Assembly (NCBI GenBank): GCA_012839895.1
Contig: DUML01000049.1
Coordinates: 1-50,050 of the forward strand
From: Peptococcaceae bacterium
Lineage (GTDB): Bacteria; Bacillota; Desulfitobacteriia; Desulfitobacteriales; Syntrophobotulaceae
Direction of reading: 5' to 3'
Length of the DNA: 50,050 nt
The translations under genes and the position numbers were made by a program. The notes under the pieces are model-generated. The model was not told the origin of the DNA, ran no database searches, and saw nothing but the letters and a program-made list of their open reading frames with translations. Shown one piece after another: positions 8,789 through 17,792 of this stretch (positions within the stretch are counted from its first letter, which is position 1; every line of letters begins with the position of its first letter).

Positions 8789-10210
8789 ATGAAGGAAGAA
8801 ACTCGGCGTAAGATTCTTTCCGTGCTTTCCGTAACTTTTGCGCTGGCCTTTGCCCTTGCTCTAGGCTGGGGAATCTATGAATACCGAACTCTGCAAGACT
8901 ATAAGCTTAAAACTGAGAATCAATATAAACAAGCCTTAAATGATTTGGTTACAACCTTAAATGAGGTAGAGACCAGTATGGCCAAGGCTAAAGTGGCCAA
9001 TAGTCCTGCTCAGAAGGTCTTGTATTTAAGCGAAACCTGGAAAGGTGCCAATGACGCTGTGGCCAAACTCAGCTCTTTACCTGCGGACGAAGTAGGGATC
9101 AGTTATGTGGACACCCTAGTCAATCAAGTGGGAGACTTTAGCAAGACTATGACCCGTAAAGTGGCTTCAGTAGAAAGTATGAGTGCTGAAGAGCAGGATA
9201 TGTTTAACGATATGCATGAACGGGTAATTGAGGTCAACCGTAATATTCAACAGTTGGCCAACCAATTTTATGCGGAGAACTTAGCCTGGGTAGATAAACC
9301 GCCGGGAATTTTACAGAGATTGGGAATCGGTAGGACCACTCAAACCGCGGCCCAGGGAGGGGAAAGCGGTGCGGAAAATCAACAAGGCGGTGAACAGGCT
9401 AGACAAGAGACTCCTACCTCTGTCCGTGGTGGCCTTAAACAGCTGGACGCCAGCTTGCAGAAATATCCCCCGTTTACCTATCAAGGTGAGTTGGATAAAC
9501 ATACGACACCAAAACCTTTAGGGCTTCCTGAGGGTGAGATTAATGAAAATAAAGCGGTAACGGTGGCCAAGGAATTTTTACAAAAGCTGGGTTATGAAAA
9601 TCCTCAACCGCAGGTAACCGGCTTGTCCCAGCAGCCTTTAGGGGGATTTGACTTAACATATGATGATTCTTATTTGGAAGTAAGCAAAAAAGGCGGTGTA
9701 GTAACTTTTTACCGGGATCAGCGGGAGATCGGCGACCGGAAGTTGGATGTCAAAAAAGGAATTGATAAAGCCAATACTGTCTTAAACAAATTAGGCTGGA
9801 AGTTAGCGGTGACCTCAACCCAAGACTTCGGTTCTTACCTGCAAGTTGAAGCTGTGGCTGAGGAAAAAGGAGTAAGGCTTTATCCGGATAAGGTCAGAAT
9901 CACTGTTGCCCTGGATAACGGCGATATTGTCGGTTTTGACGCCAATCCCTATTATGCTTATCACCATGACAGGCAGTTAATACCTAAACTCACTCTGGAC
10001 CAAGCTAAAGCGAAGCTAAATAAAGATTTTAAAATTTTAGAGAACAGGTTGGCCGTTATTTCTAAAATCGGCACGGAGGAAGCATTTTGCTACGAATTCC
10101 GCGGAACTGCCTACGGCGAGGAGTACCTGGTGTATATCAATGCGTTGGATGGTTCAGAGGAAAAGATCAGCAGAGTAGTGAATACCCCCAGTGGGAAGTT
10201 AATTCAGTAA
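8789..10210 (+). CDS. ypeB: Germination protein YpeB
   Basis: Partner protein needed for SleB assembly and stability in the spore, as known from Bacillus. One N-terminal membrane segment (about 8-30) is followed by a helical region, then a Gln/Gly/Glu-rich linker (about 185-210) and C-terminal PepSY-type repeats (about 250-460). Length 473 is typical. Start ATG 8789 has the GGGGGG run next to sleB's stop as ribosome binding site. It forms a two-gene operon with sleB. Together they are direct evidence that the organism makes endospores. Confidence 0.93.
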   Translation: MKEETRRKILSVLSVTFALAFALALGWGIYEYRTLQDYKLKTENQYKQALNDLVTTLNEVETSMAKAKVANSPAQKVLYLSETWKGANDAVAKLSSLPADEVGISYVDTLVNQVGDFSKTMTRKVASVESMSAEEQDMFNDMHERVIEVNRNIQQLANQFYAENLAWVDKPPGILQRLGIGRTTQTAAQGGESGAENQQGGEQARQETPTSVRGGLKQLDASLQKYPPFTYQGELDKHTTPKPLGLPEGEINENKAVTVAKEFLQKLGYENPQPQVTGLSQQPLGGFDLTYDDSYLEVSKKGGVVTFYRDQREIGDRKLDVKKGIDKANTVLNKLGWKLAVTSTQDFGSYLQVEAVAEEKGVRLYPDKVRITVALDNGDIVGFDANPYYAYHHDRQLIPKLTLDQAKAKLNKDFKILENRLAVISKIGTEEAFCYEFRGTAYGEEYLVYINALDGSEEKISRVVNTPSGKLIQ

Positions 10211-10340
10211 AACAAGGGAAAAACAAGAATTGAATAATTTCCCGCAGGAAAAACTGGCGTAAGAAAAATATCCTGTAAATTATCCCCGTAAGGCTTGAAA
10301 GTTTCCCTTAGGAAACGTAAAATAAATCGGATTGTATAAA

Positions 10341-10391
10341 TTAAGCAGAGAAAAAACTTTTCTCAAAAGAGAAAAACTTTTCTCTGCTTAA
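10341..10391 (+). repeat. Nested inverted repeat after ypeB
   Basis: Arms 10341-10354 and 10378-10391 are perfectly complementary over 14 bases. The 23-base interior contains a further complementary pair, so the RNA could adopt one long stem with an internal hairpin. No T-run of terminator length follows. It may end the sleB-ypeB transcript or act as a leader element. Confidence 0.55.
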
Positions 10392-10442
10392 CTTATTACC
10401 ACATGAGGGCATAATATGTTCATTTCCGGGCTTGTGGCAATG

Positions 10443-10467
10443 TTGGCATTTTAGGTTAAGATATAAT
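10443..10467 (+). promoter_or_regulatory. Possible promoter upstream of argS
   Basis: A perfect TATAAT at 10462-10467 with TTGGCA at 10443-10448. The spacing of 13 is shorter than optimal, so the -35 may be wrong. Confidence 0.3.
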
Positions 10468-10573
10468 AAAATTTTGATTATGGGTTTTGCTTAATTGCCA
10501 AGATTAGGCTAAGATGGAAGGGTAGATTTAATAACCAAAGGGAATTAGTTATTGGACTGAAGGAGGGCTCAAA

Positions 10574-12259
10574 ATGAGTATCTACCAAAGTATTAAGGAC
10601 AATATTTACCGACGGCTGGAAGAAGCAGTTAACGAAGCTAAAGCCTGTGGGGAACTGGTTTTTGAGGAATGCCCTGCTTTCGTCCTGGAAGAACCACGCG
10701 AACGCCAGCATGGAGATTTGGCAACCAATCTGGCCATGCTCTTGACAAAACAGGCCAGACGGGCTCCGAGGGAGATAGCCGAAATAATCTTAAAGCATTT
10801 TAATACGGAAAATACCTGGATTAGTTCCTGGGAAATAGCCGGACCTGGGTTTATTAATTTCCGGCTTAATCCCGCTTGGCTTCAGGGAGTTATTCCGGAG
10901 GTTTTGGCTCAGGGTGATAAATATGGCTCGGTCAATATAGGCCGGGGGCAAAAAGTCCAGGTTGAGTTTGTCAGCGCCAACCCTACAGGATTATTACATA
11001 TGGGTAATGCCAGGGGAGCAGCCCTCGGCGACAGCCTGGCTTCTCTTTTGTCTGTGGCCGGTTACCAAGTAGAAAGGGAGTTTTATATTAACGATGCCGG
11101 CAACCAAATTATTAATTTTGCCCTTTCCCTCGAAGCACGCTATTTGGAACAATTCGGCCAAGAGGTAGAATTTCCGGAAGCGGGATATCATGGGGAAGAT
11201 TTGATTGACACCGTCAAGAGGTTTATTGCCAGGGACGGGGACGCTTATCTGCATATAGAGGCGGAAAAACGGCGGGAAGCCTTGGTCCGTTTTGCTTTAG
11301 AGGAAAAGATCGCGGCTATTAAGGAAACACTGGAGGATTTCGGAGTTTATTACGATGTATGGTTTAGTGAAAAATCTTTGCATGACTCCGGTTATATCCA
11401 GGAGACAATGCAGATTTTAAAGGAAAAAGGGTATATTTATGAGCAGGAGGGTGCACTTTGGCTTAGGTCCACTTTATTTGGTGATGAGAAGGATGAAGTG
11501 ATTGTCCGTTCCAATGGCCTGGCAACTTATTTCGCTGCCGATATTGCCTATCATCGCCATAAGTTTGAGCGGGGCTTCTCGAAAGTAATTAATATCTGGG
11601 GAGCGGATCACCATGGCCATGTAGCCAGGATGAAAGGGGCGATGCAGGCCCTTGGCTATGACCCGGACTCACTGCAGATTATCTTGATGCAGTTGGTAAG
11701 GTTGATTCAGGGTGGAGAAGTAGTGCGGATGTCCAAACGCTCCGGCAGGTATATTACTTTAAGGGAACTTATGGACGAGGTAGGCAAGGATGCCGCCAGG
11801 TTTTTCTTCCTTCTGAGAGATCCGGATTCAACTGTGGAATTTGATTTGGATTTGGCTAAGCAGGAATCTCAGGACAACCCGGTTTATTATGTCCAGTATG
11901 CCCATGCTCGCCTCTGCAGCATCTTAAGACAAGCTCGGGAACTGGGGTATGACCCGGATATTAATCCCAAGCAGGAACAGTTGGCGCTTCTTAACTCCCC
12001 GGAAGAAAGAGATTTGCTGAAAAAAATTGCAGATTTACCGGGGGAAATCGCTTTAGCAGCCAAATTAACCGAGCCCCATCGTTTAGCAAGATATGTCTTA
12101 GATTTAGCGGCCTTATTTCATACCTTCTACAACAGCCAAAGAGTGCTGGTCCCTGACGAAGATTTAAGGACAGCCCGTTTAGGGTTGGTCAGGTCTGTCA
12201 GGTATGTCCTAGCCAATGTTTTAAGGATTCTTGGTGTCTCAGCCCCGGAAAAAATGTAA
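10574..12259 (+). CDS. argS: Arginyl-tRNA synthetase
   Basis: Class I synthetase charging tRNA-Arg. An N-terminal Add-1 domain (about 1-90) precedes the Rossmann core, with the HIGH-type signature as HMGN near residue 141 in NPTGLLHMGNARG. A KMSKS-type loop appears as RMSKRSG near residue 384. The C-terminal helical DALR anticodon-binding domain starts around 440 (YVQYAHARLCS). Length 561 is standard. ATG 10574 has AAGGAGGG upstream. It precedes pyrG as in B. subtilis, but the rpoE (delta) gene that lies between them there is missing. Confidence 0.96.
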   Translation: MSIYQSIKDNIYRRLEEAVNEAKACGELVFEECPAFVLEEPRERQHGDLATNLAMLLTKQARRAPREIAEIILKHFNTENTWISSWEIAGPGFINFRLNPAWLQGVIPEVLAQGDKYGSVNIGRGQKVQVEFVSANPTGLLHMGNARGAALGDSLASLLSVAGYQVEREFYINDAGNQIINFALSLEARYLEQFGQEVEFPEAGYHGEDLIDTVKRFIARDGDAYLHIEAEKRREALVRFALEEKIAAIKETLEDFGVYYDVWFSEKSLHDSGYIQETMQILKEKGYIYEQEGALWLRSTLFGDEKDEVIVRSNGLATYFAADIAYHRHKFERGFSKVINIWGADHHGHVARMKGAMQALGYDPDSLQIILMQLVRLIQGGEVVRMSKRSGRYITLRELMDEVGKDAARFFFLLRDPDSTVEFDLDLAKQESQDNPVYYVQYAHARLCSILRQARELGYDPDINPKQEQLALLNSPEERDLLKKIADLPGEIALAAKLTEPHRLARYVLDLAALFHTFYNSQRVLVPDEDLRTARLGLVRSVRYVLANVLRILGVSAPEKM

Positions 12260-12368
12260 ACTGAATATTGTTTTTTAGCAGATGGTTTTGGTTGAAAGGA
12301 ATTATTTGTTTCAGAAATCGCTACTTAAGGTATGCTACTAGATATTTCTGAGAAAGGGTAGGAAAAGA

Positions 12369-13973
12369 ATGGCCAAATTTATTTTTGTTACCGGAGGAGT
12401 GGTTAGTTCTCTAGGCAAAGGAATAACAGCAGCCTCTTTAGGATGTTTGCTCAAAAACAGAGGACTAAAAGTGGCAATTCAAAAATTTGATCCTTATATT
12501 AACGTGGACCCTGGGACAATGAGTCCTTATCAACATGGTGAAGTTTTTGTTACTGACGATGGTGCGGAAACCGACTTGGATATCGGCCATTACGAAAGAT
12601 TTATCGATGTTCCGCTTTCCAAAAACAGTAACGTCACAGCCGGGAAAATTTACTGGTCAGTTATAACTAAAGAACGTAAAGGGGAATATTTAGGTGGAAC
12701 AGTTCAAGTCATTCCCCATATTACCAATGAAATTAAGGAACGCATCTACGCGGTAGCCCGGGAGAGCAACCCTGACATTATAATAACGGAAATCGGCGGT
12801 ACGGTAGGGGATATTGAATCCTTGCCTTTCCTGGAAGCTATCCGCCAAGTTCGCGGAGACATTGGACGGGAGAATGTCTGTTATATTCATGTCACTTTGC
12901 TTCCTTATTTGGCTGCTTCAGGAGAGGTTAAGACCAAACCTACACAGCACTCTGTCAAGGAACTGAGAGGCATTGGTATCCAACCTAATATCTTGGTTTG
13001 CCGGGCAGACCAGGACATAAATGATGACCTTAAAGAAAAACTGGCTTTGCTCTGTGACTTGGATAAAGAGGCTATTATCACGGCTATTACCGCTTCAACC
13101 ATTTATGAGGTTCCCCTTCTTCTCCATCAGGAAGGCTTCGACGATATTGTCTTAAAACGTTTAGGGTTGGAAGCGCCCCCTGCGGATATGTCGGCCTGGG
13201 AGAAAATGGTCAAGAAGATAAAATCCCCCTGTAAGCACGTAGAAATTGCAATTGTCGGTAAATATGTAGCTTTACCGGATGCTTATTTGAGTGTGGCTGA
13301 AGCTTTGCGCCATGCCGGAATTGAGCAGGGGGCAGGAGTGAAAATACGCTGGATTAATTCTGAAGAATTGGAAGACCCGGATGTTTCTCTGGCTGAAGTA
13401 TTTCAGGGAGTGCAAGGCATTTTGGTTCCCGGGGGTTTTGGCAACAGAGGAATAGAAGGCAAGATTAAAGCTATCCGGTATGCCCGGGAGCAGAAAGTCC
13501 CCTATCTGGGAATTTGCTTAGGTATGCAGTGTGCCATAGTGGAGTTTGCGCGCCATGTCTGCGGGCTAAAAGAAGCCAACAGCACAGAGTTTAACCCTGA
13601 TTCTAAACATCCGGTCATTGACCTTTTGCCGGAACAAAAAGAGGTGGAGGACCTTGGCGGAACAATGCGCTTAGGAAGTTCTCCTATTAATATCCAGCCG
13701 GGTAGTAAAGCCTATTCGGCCTACAGGCTGGACCAAATTGAAGAGAGGCACCGCCACCGGTTTGAATTTAATAACGAATACCGGGAAATCTTTAAGCAGA
13801 AAGGGTTAATCTTTTCAGGAACATCTCCGGACGGCAGGTTGGTGGAAATTATTGAATATCCGGACCATCCCTGGTTTGTCGCTTCCCAATTCCACCCGGA
13901 ATTCAAATCTCGCCCCAACAGGCCGCATCCTCTCTTTAACCAATTTATTATGGCTGCTTTGAATTTTAAATAA
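12369..13973 (+). CDS. pyrG: CTP synthase
   Basis: Converts UTP to CTP using glutamine and ATP. The N-terminal synthetase domain (about 1-265) starts with [16 protein letters not shown], carrying the P-loop-like nucleotide site. The glutaminase domain has nucleophile C383 in GICLGMQCA and the C-terminal His/Glu pair in FHPEFKSRP. Length 534 is standard. The 109-base gap after argS has an 8-base inverted repeat (12311-12318 with 12344-12351), but no T-run and no obvious GGGCTC initiation site of the known pyrG attenuator, so regulation is unresolved. Confidence 0.97.
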   Translation: MAKFIFVTGGVVSSLGKGITAASLGCLLKNRGLKVAIQKFDPYINVDPGTMSPYQHGEVFVTDDGAETDLDIGHYERFIDVPLSKNSNVTAGKIYWSVITKERKGEYLGGTVQVIPHITNEIKERIYAVARESNPDIIITEIGGTVGDIESLPFLEAIRQVRGDIGRENVCYIHVTLLPYLAASGEVKTKPTQHSVKELRGIGIQPNILVCRADQDINDDLKEKLALLCDLDKEAIITAITASTIYEVPLLLHQEGFDDIVLKRLGLEAPPADMSAWEKMVKKIKSPCKHVEIAIVGKYVALPDAYLSVAEALRHAGIEQGAGVKIRWINSEELEDPDVSLAEVFQGVQGILVPGGFGNRGIEGKIKAIRYAREQKVPYLGICLGMQCAIVEFARHVCGLKEANSTEFNPDSKHPVIDLLPEQKEVEDLGGTMRLGSSPINIQPGSKAYSAYRLDQIEERHRHRFEFNNEYREIFKQKGLIFSGTSPDGRLVEIIEYPDHPWFVASQFHPEFKSRPNRPHPLFNQFIMAALNFK

Positions 13974-14030
13974 ACGCTTCAAAAAAATCATTAAAACAAA
14001 GTCATTAAAACAGTTGGAAAATCACAAAGT

Positions 14031-14074
14031 GCCAATTACCGGTACTCCGCAAGTGGATCGGGGATTGGCTTTTT
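14031..14074 (+). terminator. Probable terminator after pyrG
   Basis: GCCAAT at 14031-14036 pairs with ATTGGC at 14064-14069, with further weaker pairing inside, followed by five Ts. Just upstream TCATTAAAACA is duplicated with a 14-base period (13988-13998 and 14002-14012). Confidence 0.6.
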
Positions 14075-14148
14075 CTTTAGAGTGTACACAGGAGAGTGTA
14101 TACAGGCCGGAAGCGGATGGCAATAATGGCCTTAGGAGGTAATTAGCG

Positions 14149-15225
14149 ATGCAATATACTGCCAGATGGCTGGAAGAAAAGGATAAAATCATTTTTAATA
14201 CTTTTATCGAGCGCCATACTAAAGGACATGCTATGCAGTTATGGGAATGGGGGGAGGTAAAGTATCGCACCGGCTGGCAGCCTTGGCGGTTGGTTCTGGA
14301 GGAAAAAGGCGAGATTGTAGCGGCTGCTACCATCCTAGAAAGAAAACTGCCCCTGTTCGGTACTCCTATTTTTTATTGTCCCCGGGGGCCTGTGGTTGAT
14401 ATGGCGGATAAGGAGAAATTCCAGGCAGTACTTAAGGAAATTAAGGCACTGGCCAAAAGACGCCGGGCAATCTTATTGAAAATAGATCCTGACATTCCGA
14501 AAACGGCTGAATACCTCCGCGACTTTTTGGTATCCACCGGTTTTAAACAGGTGGATAAAGGCCAGAATTTTGAGGGGGTTCAACCCAAATTTGTTTTTCG
14601 CCTGGATATCTCCCCTGATGAAGACACTCTTCTGGCCAATATGCACCAAAAGACCCGCTATAATATCAGGCTGGCAATGAAAAAAGGTGTTAAGATTCGC
14701 CTGGGCACCAGGGAAGACTTGCCGGAATTTTACCGGGTATTGCAGGAAACTTGCGCCAGGGACAACTTTTTGGTTCGGGCTTATTCTTATTTTGAAGACT
14801 TATACGATATCATGGTTCCCCCCGGTTACGGCCAGTTGTTTATCGCTGAATATGAGGGGAAAATTATAGCCGGAACCTTTGCTTTTCTCACGGGTTCCAA
14901 AACATGGTATATTTACGGGGCTTCTTCCAATTCTCATCGCAATGTCATGCCTAATTATCTTATCCAATGGGAAATGATTCGCTGGGCTAAAGCTCACGGG
15001 TGCACCCTATACGATTTCCGGGGAGTTTCCGGGGACCTAAGTGAAAATAATCCTCTGTACGGGCTCTATAAATTCAAAAAAGGATTTAACGGAGATTTTG
15101 TCGAATTTATTGGAGAATGGGACTATGTTTATAGGCCTTTTATGTATACCATCTGGCAGTTGGCAGAGAAGGTTTATTCCGGCGGGCTGAAAAATATGCT
15201 GGCCCGCTTCCGCAAAAGAAAGTAA
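14149..15225 (+). CDS. FemA/FemB/FemX-type peptidoglycan aminoacyl ligase
   Basis: Member of the FemABX family, whose known members add amino acids from aminoacyl-tRNA to the peptidoglycan stem peptide to start or extend the interpeptide bridge. Two GNAT-like folds can be followed over 358 residues, with the family patterns MQLWEWGEVK near the N-terminus, TRYNIRLAMKKGV near 170, and YGLYKFKKGFNGD near the C-terminus. The coiled-coil arm of staphylococcal FemA/B is not evident. ATG has TAGGAGG upstream. The alanine racemase gene begins 27 bases downstream, so both probably serve wall precursor synthesis. The transferred amino acid cannot be told from sequence. Confidence 0.85.
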   Translation: MQYTARWLEEKDKIIFNTFIERHTKGHAMQLWEWGEVKYRTGWQPWRLVLEEKGEIVAAATILERKLPLFGTPIFYCPRGPVVDMADKEKFQAVLKEIKALAKRRRAILLKIDPDIPKTAEYLRDFLVSTGFKQVDKGQNFEGVQPKFVFRLDISPDEDTLLANMHQKTRYNIRLAMKKGVKIRLGTREDLPEFYRVLQETCARDNFLVRAYSYFEDLYDIMVPPGYGQLFIAEYEGKIIAGTFAFLTGSKTWYIYGASSNSHRNVMPNYLIQWEMIRWAKAHGCTLYDFRGVSGDLSENNPLYGLYKFKKGFNGDFVEFIGEWDYVYRPFMYTIWQLAEKVYSGGLKNMLARFRKRK

Positions 15226-15252
15226 TTTGTGGGTTTGAAGAAAGGGACAATA

Positions 15253-16437
15253 ATGGCCGACCTTTGGATTGAAGTTGACTTAGATGCGGTAATCCATAAT
15301 TATCAACAAATTAAGGCCAAGCTTGCACCTCCCTGTCGGCTTATGGCTGTGGTCAAAGCCGACGCCTATGGGCTGGGGGCGGTGGAAGTGGCTAAAGCCT
15401 TGGCAGAAGAGGGTTGCGAGTTTTTTGCTGTCACAACCATTGCCGAGGCATTAATTTTACGTCAGGAAGGCCTTGAAGGGCGGATTCTGGTTTTAGGCCC
15501 TACCAGCCAAGAAGATTGGGCGGAGGCTGTGACGCAAGGGATAGAGCTGGCAGTATCCCAGCTGAGCTGGATTCCCCATTTAGAGGAAATAGCCGCTCAA
15601 ACCGGTTGTAAAGCCTTGCTTCACCTGAAGTTGGAGACCGGTATGGGGCGGACAGGCTTTACCGGAGAACAGCTGACTGATTTAGCCGCAGCTTTACAGC
15701 AGGCACCTAACTTGGAAGTTGCCGGAGCTTTCACCCATTTTGCCCGGGGAGCCCAAAGGGACCGGAGTTATACCCGTTGGCAATTCGCAAAGTACCAGGA
15801 TTATGTCAGCAGGCTGGAAGATATGGGGCTTAAAATTCCTCTAAAGCATGTGTGCAATAGCGCGGCTTTTTTGGATTATCCGGAGTACCACCTGGATATG
15901 GTCAGGGTAGGTACCCTTTTAGGGGGGCATTTTCCTGCCCCGGCTTTTGCCGGAACCTTGGACCTAAGAGACCCCTGGACAGCTAAAGCCAGAATTGTCC
16001 ACCTGCAAAATGTGCCCAAGGGGACTTATGTGGGCTATCAGAGCCTTTACAAGAGCAAACGGGAGACTACTTTAGCCGTGATTCCTGTTGGCTATGCCGA
16101 CGGTTTTGGCCTGGAGCCAAAGCTAGTCCCTCAAGGGCTCTTCGATTTGGCCAAGATTATTGTTAAGAATACGGCCGCTTTTTTTGGCCTTCACTTGGGC
16201 AGGGAAAAACTTCTCCTTAAGGGGCAACCTGTCAGTACCGCCGGCAAGATAGGCATGCAGCTCACGGTTTTGGATGTTGGCCGGATTCCTTGCCAATTAG
16301 GGGAAGAGGTAGTAATACCTTTAAGGAGAACTCTTGCTAATCCCAGGATACCAAGAATTTACAAAAAAAATGGGAAATTCTATAGAAAAAGAGTAGTACA
16401 AGAAGGATTTTTGTCAATAAATGAAGAATGTATCTAG
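15253..16437 (+). CDS. alr: Alanine racemase
   Basis: PLP enzyme interconverting L- and D-alanine for cell wall synthesis. With the ATG at 15253 the PLP lysine is K35 in AVVKADAYGLG, and the protein has 394 residues. The second-domain region with the catalytic tyrosine fits YVGYQSLY, and VGYADGF follows. I chose ATG 15253 because AAAGGGA lies just upstream and the protein then begins like other racemases. An in-frame GTG at 15229, next to the preceding stop, is possible but less likely. The last 25 or so residues are basic and unlike usual Alr ends. It is probably cotranscribed with the FemX-like gene. Confidence 0.92.
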   Translation: MADLWIEVDLDAVIHNYQQIKAKLAPPCRLMAVVKADAYGLGAVEVAKALAEEGCEFFAVTTIAEALILRQEGLEGRILVLGPTSQEDWAEAVTQGIELAVSQLSWIPHLEEIAAQTGCKALLHLKLETGMGRTGFTGEQLTDLAAALQQAPNLEVAGAFTHFARGAQRDRSYTRWQFAKYQDYVSRLEDMGLKIPLKHVCNSAAFLDYPEYHLDMVRVGTLLGGHFPAPAFAGTLDLRDPWTAKARIVHLQNVPKGTYVGYQSLYKSKRETTLAVIPVGYADGFGLEPKLVPQGLFDLAKIIVKNTAAFFGLHLGREKLLLKGQPVSTAGKIGMQLTVLDVGRIPCQLGEEVVIPLRRTLANPRIPRIYKKNGKFYRKRVVQEGFLSINEECI

Positions 16438-16505
16438 ACATATGAAAAGTGAATAAGGTACATGAGAGAAAAAAGCTAAATTTGGAGACTGAAGGAGAGA
16501 GCTAG

Positions 16506-16892
16506 TTGTTAAAATTACTAATTGTTGATGACCAGAAAGGGATTAGAAGACTTCTAACGGAAGTTTTCCTGGAGTATGGCTATGAGATTGAATCTTGCGC
16601 CAATGGCCTGCAGGCCTTGGAAATTATACCGAAGTTCCAGCCAGACTTGGTCATTATGGATGTAAAGATGCCTGGAATGAATGGTATTGATGTTATTAAG
16701 AAATTACGAGAGAGTGATGACTATAAAGATATTAAAGTAATTATGATGACTGCCTATGGTGACCAGCATTATATCAGCCAGGCTGAAGCCTTAGATGTGG
16801 ACAAGTTTATTATCAAGCCTTTTAATTTGAATGAACTCAAAAAACAGGTAGGAGAAATCCTTAAAGACAAAGATTTTTGGATTGGCAGTTAA
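16506..16892 (+). CDS. spo0F: Spo0F-like single-domain response regulator
   Basis: A stand-alone receiver domain of 128 residues closely resembling the sporulation phosphorelay protein Spo0F. It has acidic pocket D8-D9 (IVDDQKGIRRLLTEVF), phospho-acceptor D52 (IMDVKMPGMNG), the TAYG threonine segment and the KPFN lysine. The start is TTG, preceded by GGAGAG. Position also fits: in B. subtilis spo0F lies between pyrG and fbaA. In that system Spo0F passes phosphate from sensor kinases to Spo0B and Spo0A. Whether this organism uses a full phosphorelay cannot be seen here. Confidence 0.85.
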   Translation: MLKLLIVDDQKGIRRLLTEVFLEYGYEIESCANGLQALEIIPKFQPDLVIMDVKMPGMNGIDVIKKLRESDDYKDIKVIMMTAYGDQHYISQAEALDVDKFIIKPFNLNELKKQVGEILKDKDFWIGS

Positions 16893-16970
16893 ACGGGTAT
16901 ATAAAGATACATATTAGAGATTAGAGAAAGGAAAATTAAACATATTTAGCGTTTGGAAGAAAGCAGATCG

Positions 16971-16997
16971 CTTCACTAGCAGGTTGCTGCTTTTTTT
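16971..16997 (+). terminator. Terminator after spo0F
   Basis: Short GC stem (AAGCAG with CTGCTT, or AGCAG with CTGCT at 16978-16991) followed by seven Ts and then another T-run. Confidence 0.65.
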
Positions 16998-17098
16998 GCT
17001 TTTTTATGGTTGGCAAGAATAAAACTAGAATTATTATAGTTAAAGGCAGGAAAACTATTTATGTTGGAGAAATATATCAGGGAGGAGAGTGGGAAATC

Positions 17099-17776
17099 AT
17101 GATTATACCGACTGTGGCGACTATCGGTATTCAATGTGCACAATGCGGAGAACTGCAGTTCAGGACTCTTTCTGTCTTTGCTCATTCCCACTTTAATAAA
17201 GAAAGTTATTGCGGGGCTTGTGGCGCCCCCTTAACAACCTTGACAACATATGCCCGAGGCAGGTATTGCCTGGAATATCCTTGCATATATTGCGGTGAGA
17301 CTCATTATATTGTAGTGAAACGGGAAGTGATGAGGAGAGAAAGTCTTCTAGAGCTGTCATGTCCTGCAAAAGAATTGCCGGTAGGCTATGTTGGAACCCA
17401 AAACGAAGTAGTTAATGCCTGTCAGGATTTAAAGAGAACTTTTGTCCAAGTCGCTTCAGAACTGGTGAAGGATGAAGAGTCGGAAGCAGAATTTGAGAAT
17501 TTTTATGTGGTTTATGCTGTTATGGAGAAACTGAGTCAAATGGTGGAACGTGGACAGTTGGGCTGTCGTTGCGGTAATCATAATTTAGTGGTTGAAATTC
17601 TAAGTGACAGGATTGAACTGAGCTGTGGAAACTGCCAGGCACTCGGCGTCATTCATACAGATAATAAAGACATTTTGCGTATCCTAGATAGAATGGTTTC
17701 TATTTTCTTGGAAGAAAGTAAAACTTGGTTTCTCCTGGACTCTTATCCGGGCCATAATTTGGTTAAAAACAAATAA
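17099..17776 (+). CDS. Cysteine-rich zinc-ribbon protein of unknown function
   Basis: I do not recognise this 225-residue protein. It has N-terminal CxxC pairs C13/C16 and C38/C41, then C57, C62 and C65, a single Cys in ELSCPAKE, and C-terminal LGCRCG and LSCGNC motifs. Two or more zinc-ribbon modules therefore flank a helical middle (about 110-170). It has no signal peptide or membrane segment. Start ATG 17099 is chosen for the GGAGGAG eleven bases upstream; a longer in-frame form from 17006 would add 31 basic residues without a binding site. It ends 16 bases before fba and is probably cotranscribed with it. A regulator or a nucleic-acid-binding role is possible but not shown. Confidence 0.8.
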   Translation: MIIPTVATIGIQCAQCGELQFRTLSVFAHSHFNKESYCGACGAPLTTLTTYARGRYCLEYPCIYCGETHYIVVKREVMRRESLLELSCPAKELPVGYVGTQNEVVNACQDLKRTFVQVASELVKDEESEAEFENFYVVYAVMEKLSQMVERGQLGCRCGNHNLVVEILSDRIELSCGNCQALGVIHTDNKDILRILDRMVSIFLEESKTWFLLDSYPGHNLVKNK

Positions 17777-17792
17777 ATTGGAGGTATTTCAA

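Larger units (their letters stand above)
10211..10573. other. Intergenic stretch with stem-loops before argS
   Basis: This holds a short hairpin at 10301-10316 (GTTTCC / GGAAAC) and a longer structure at 10341-10391. In the latter, a 14-base arm starting TTAAGCAGAG pairs perfectly with the end, and the interior can form a second hairpin from TTTTCTC/GAGAAAA. A TATAAT lies at 10462-10467. No T-box motif or gene was seen. Confidence 0.5.

Noticed and set aside
10211-10573. T-box leader for argS
   Set aside because: No AGGGTGG-type antiterminator sequence and no terminator directly before the gene.
12260-12368. Classical pyrG attenuator
   Set aside because: An inverted repeat is present but there is no T-run terminator and no obvious GGGCTC start.
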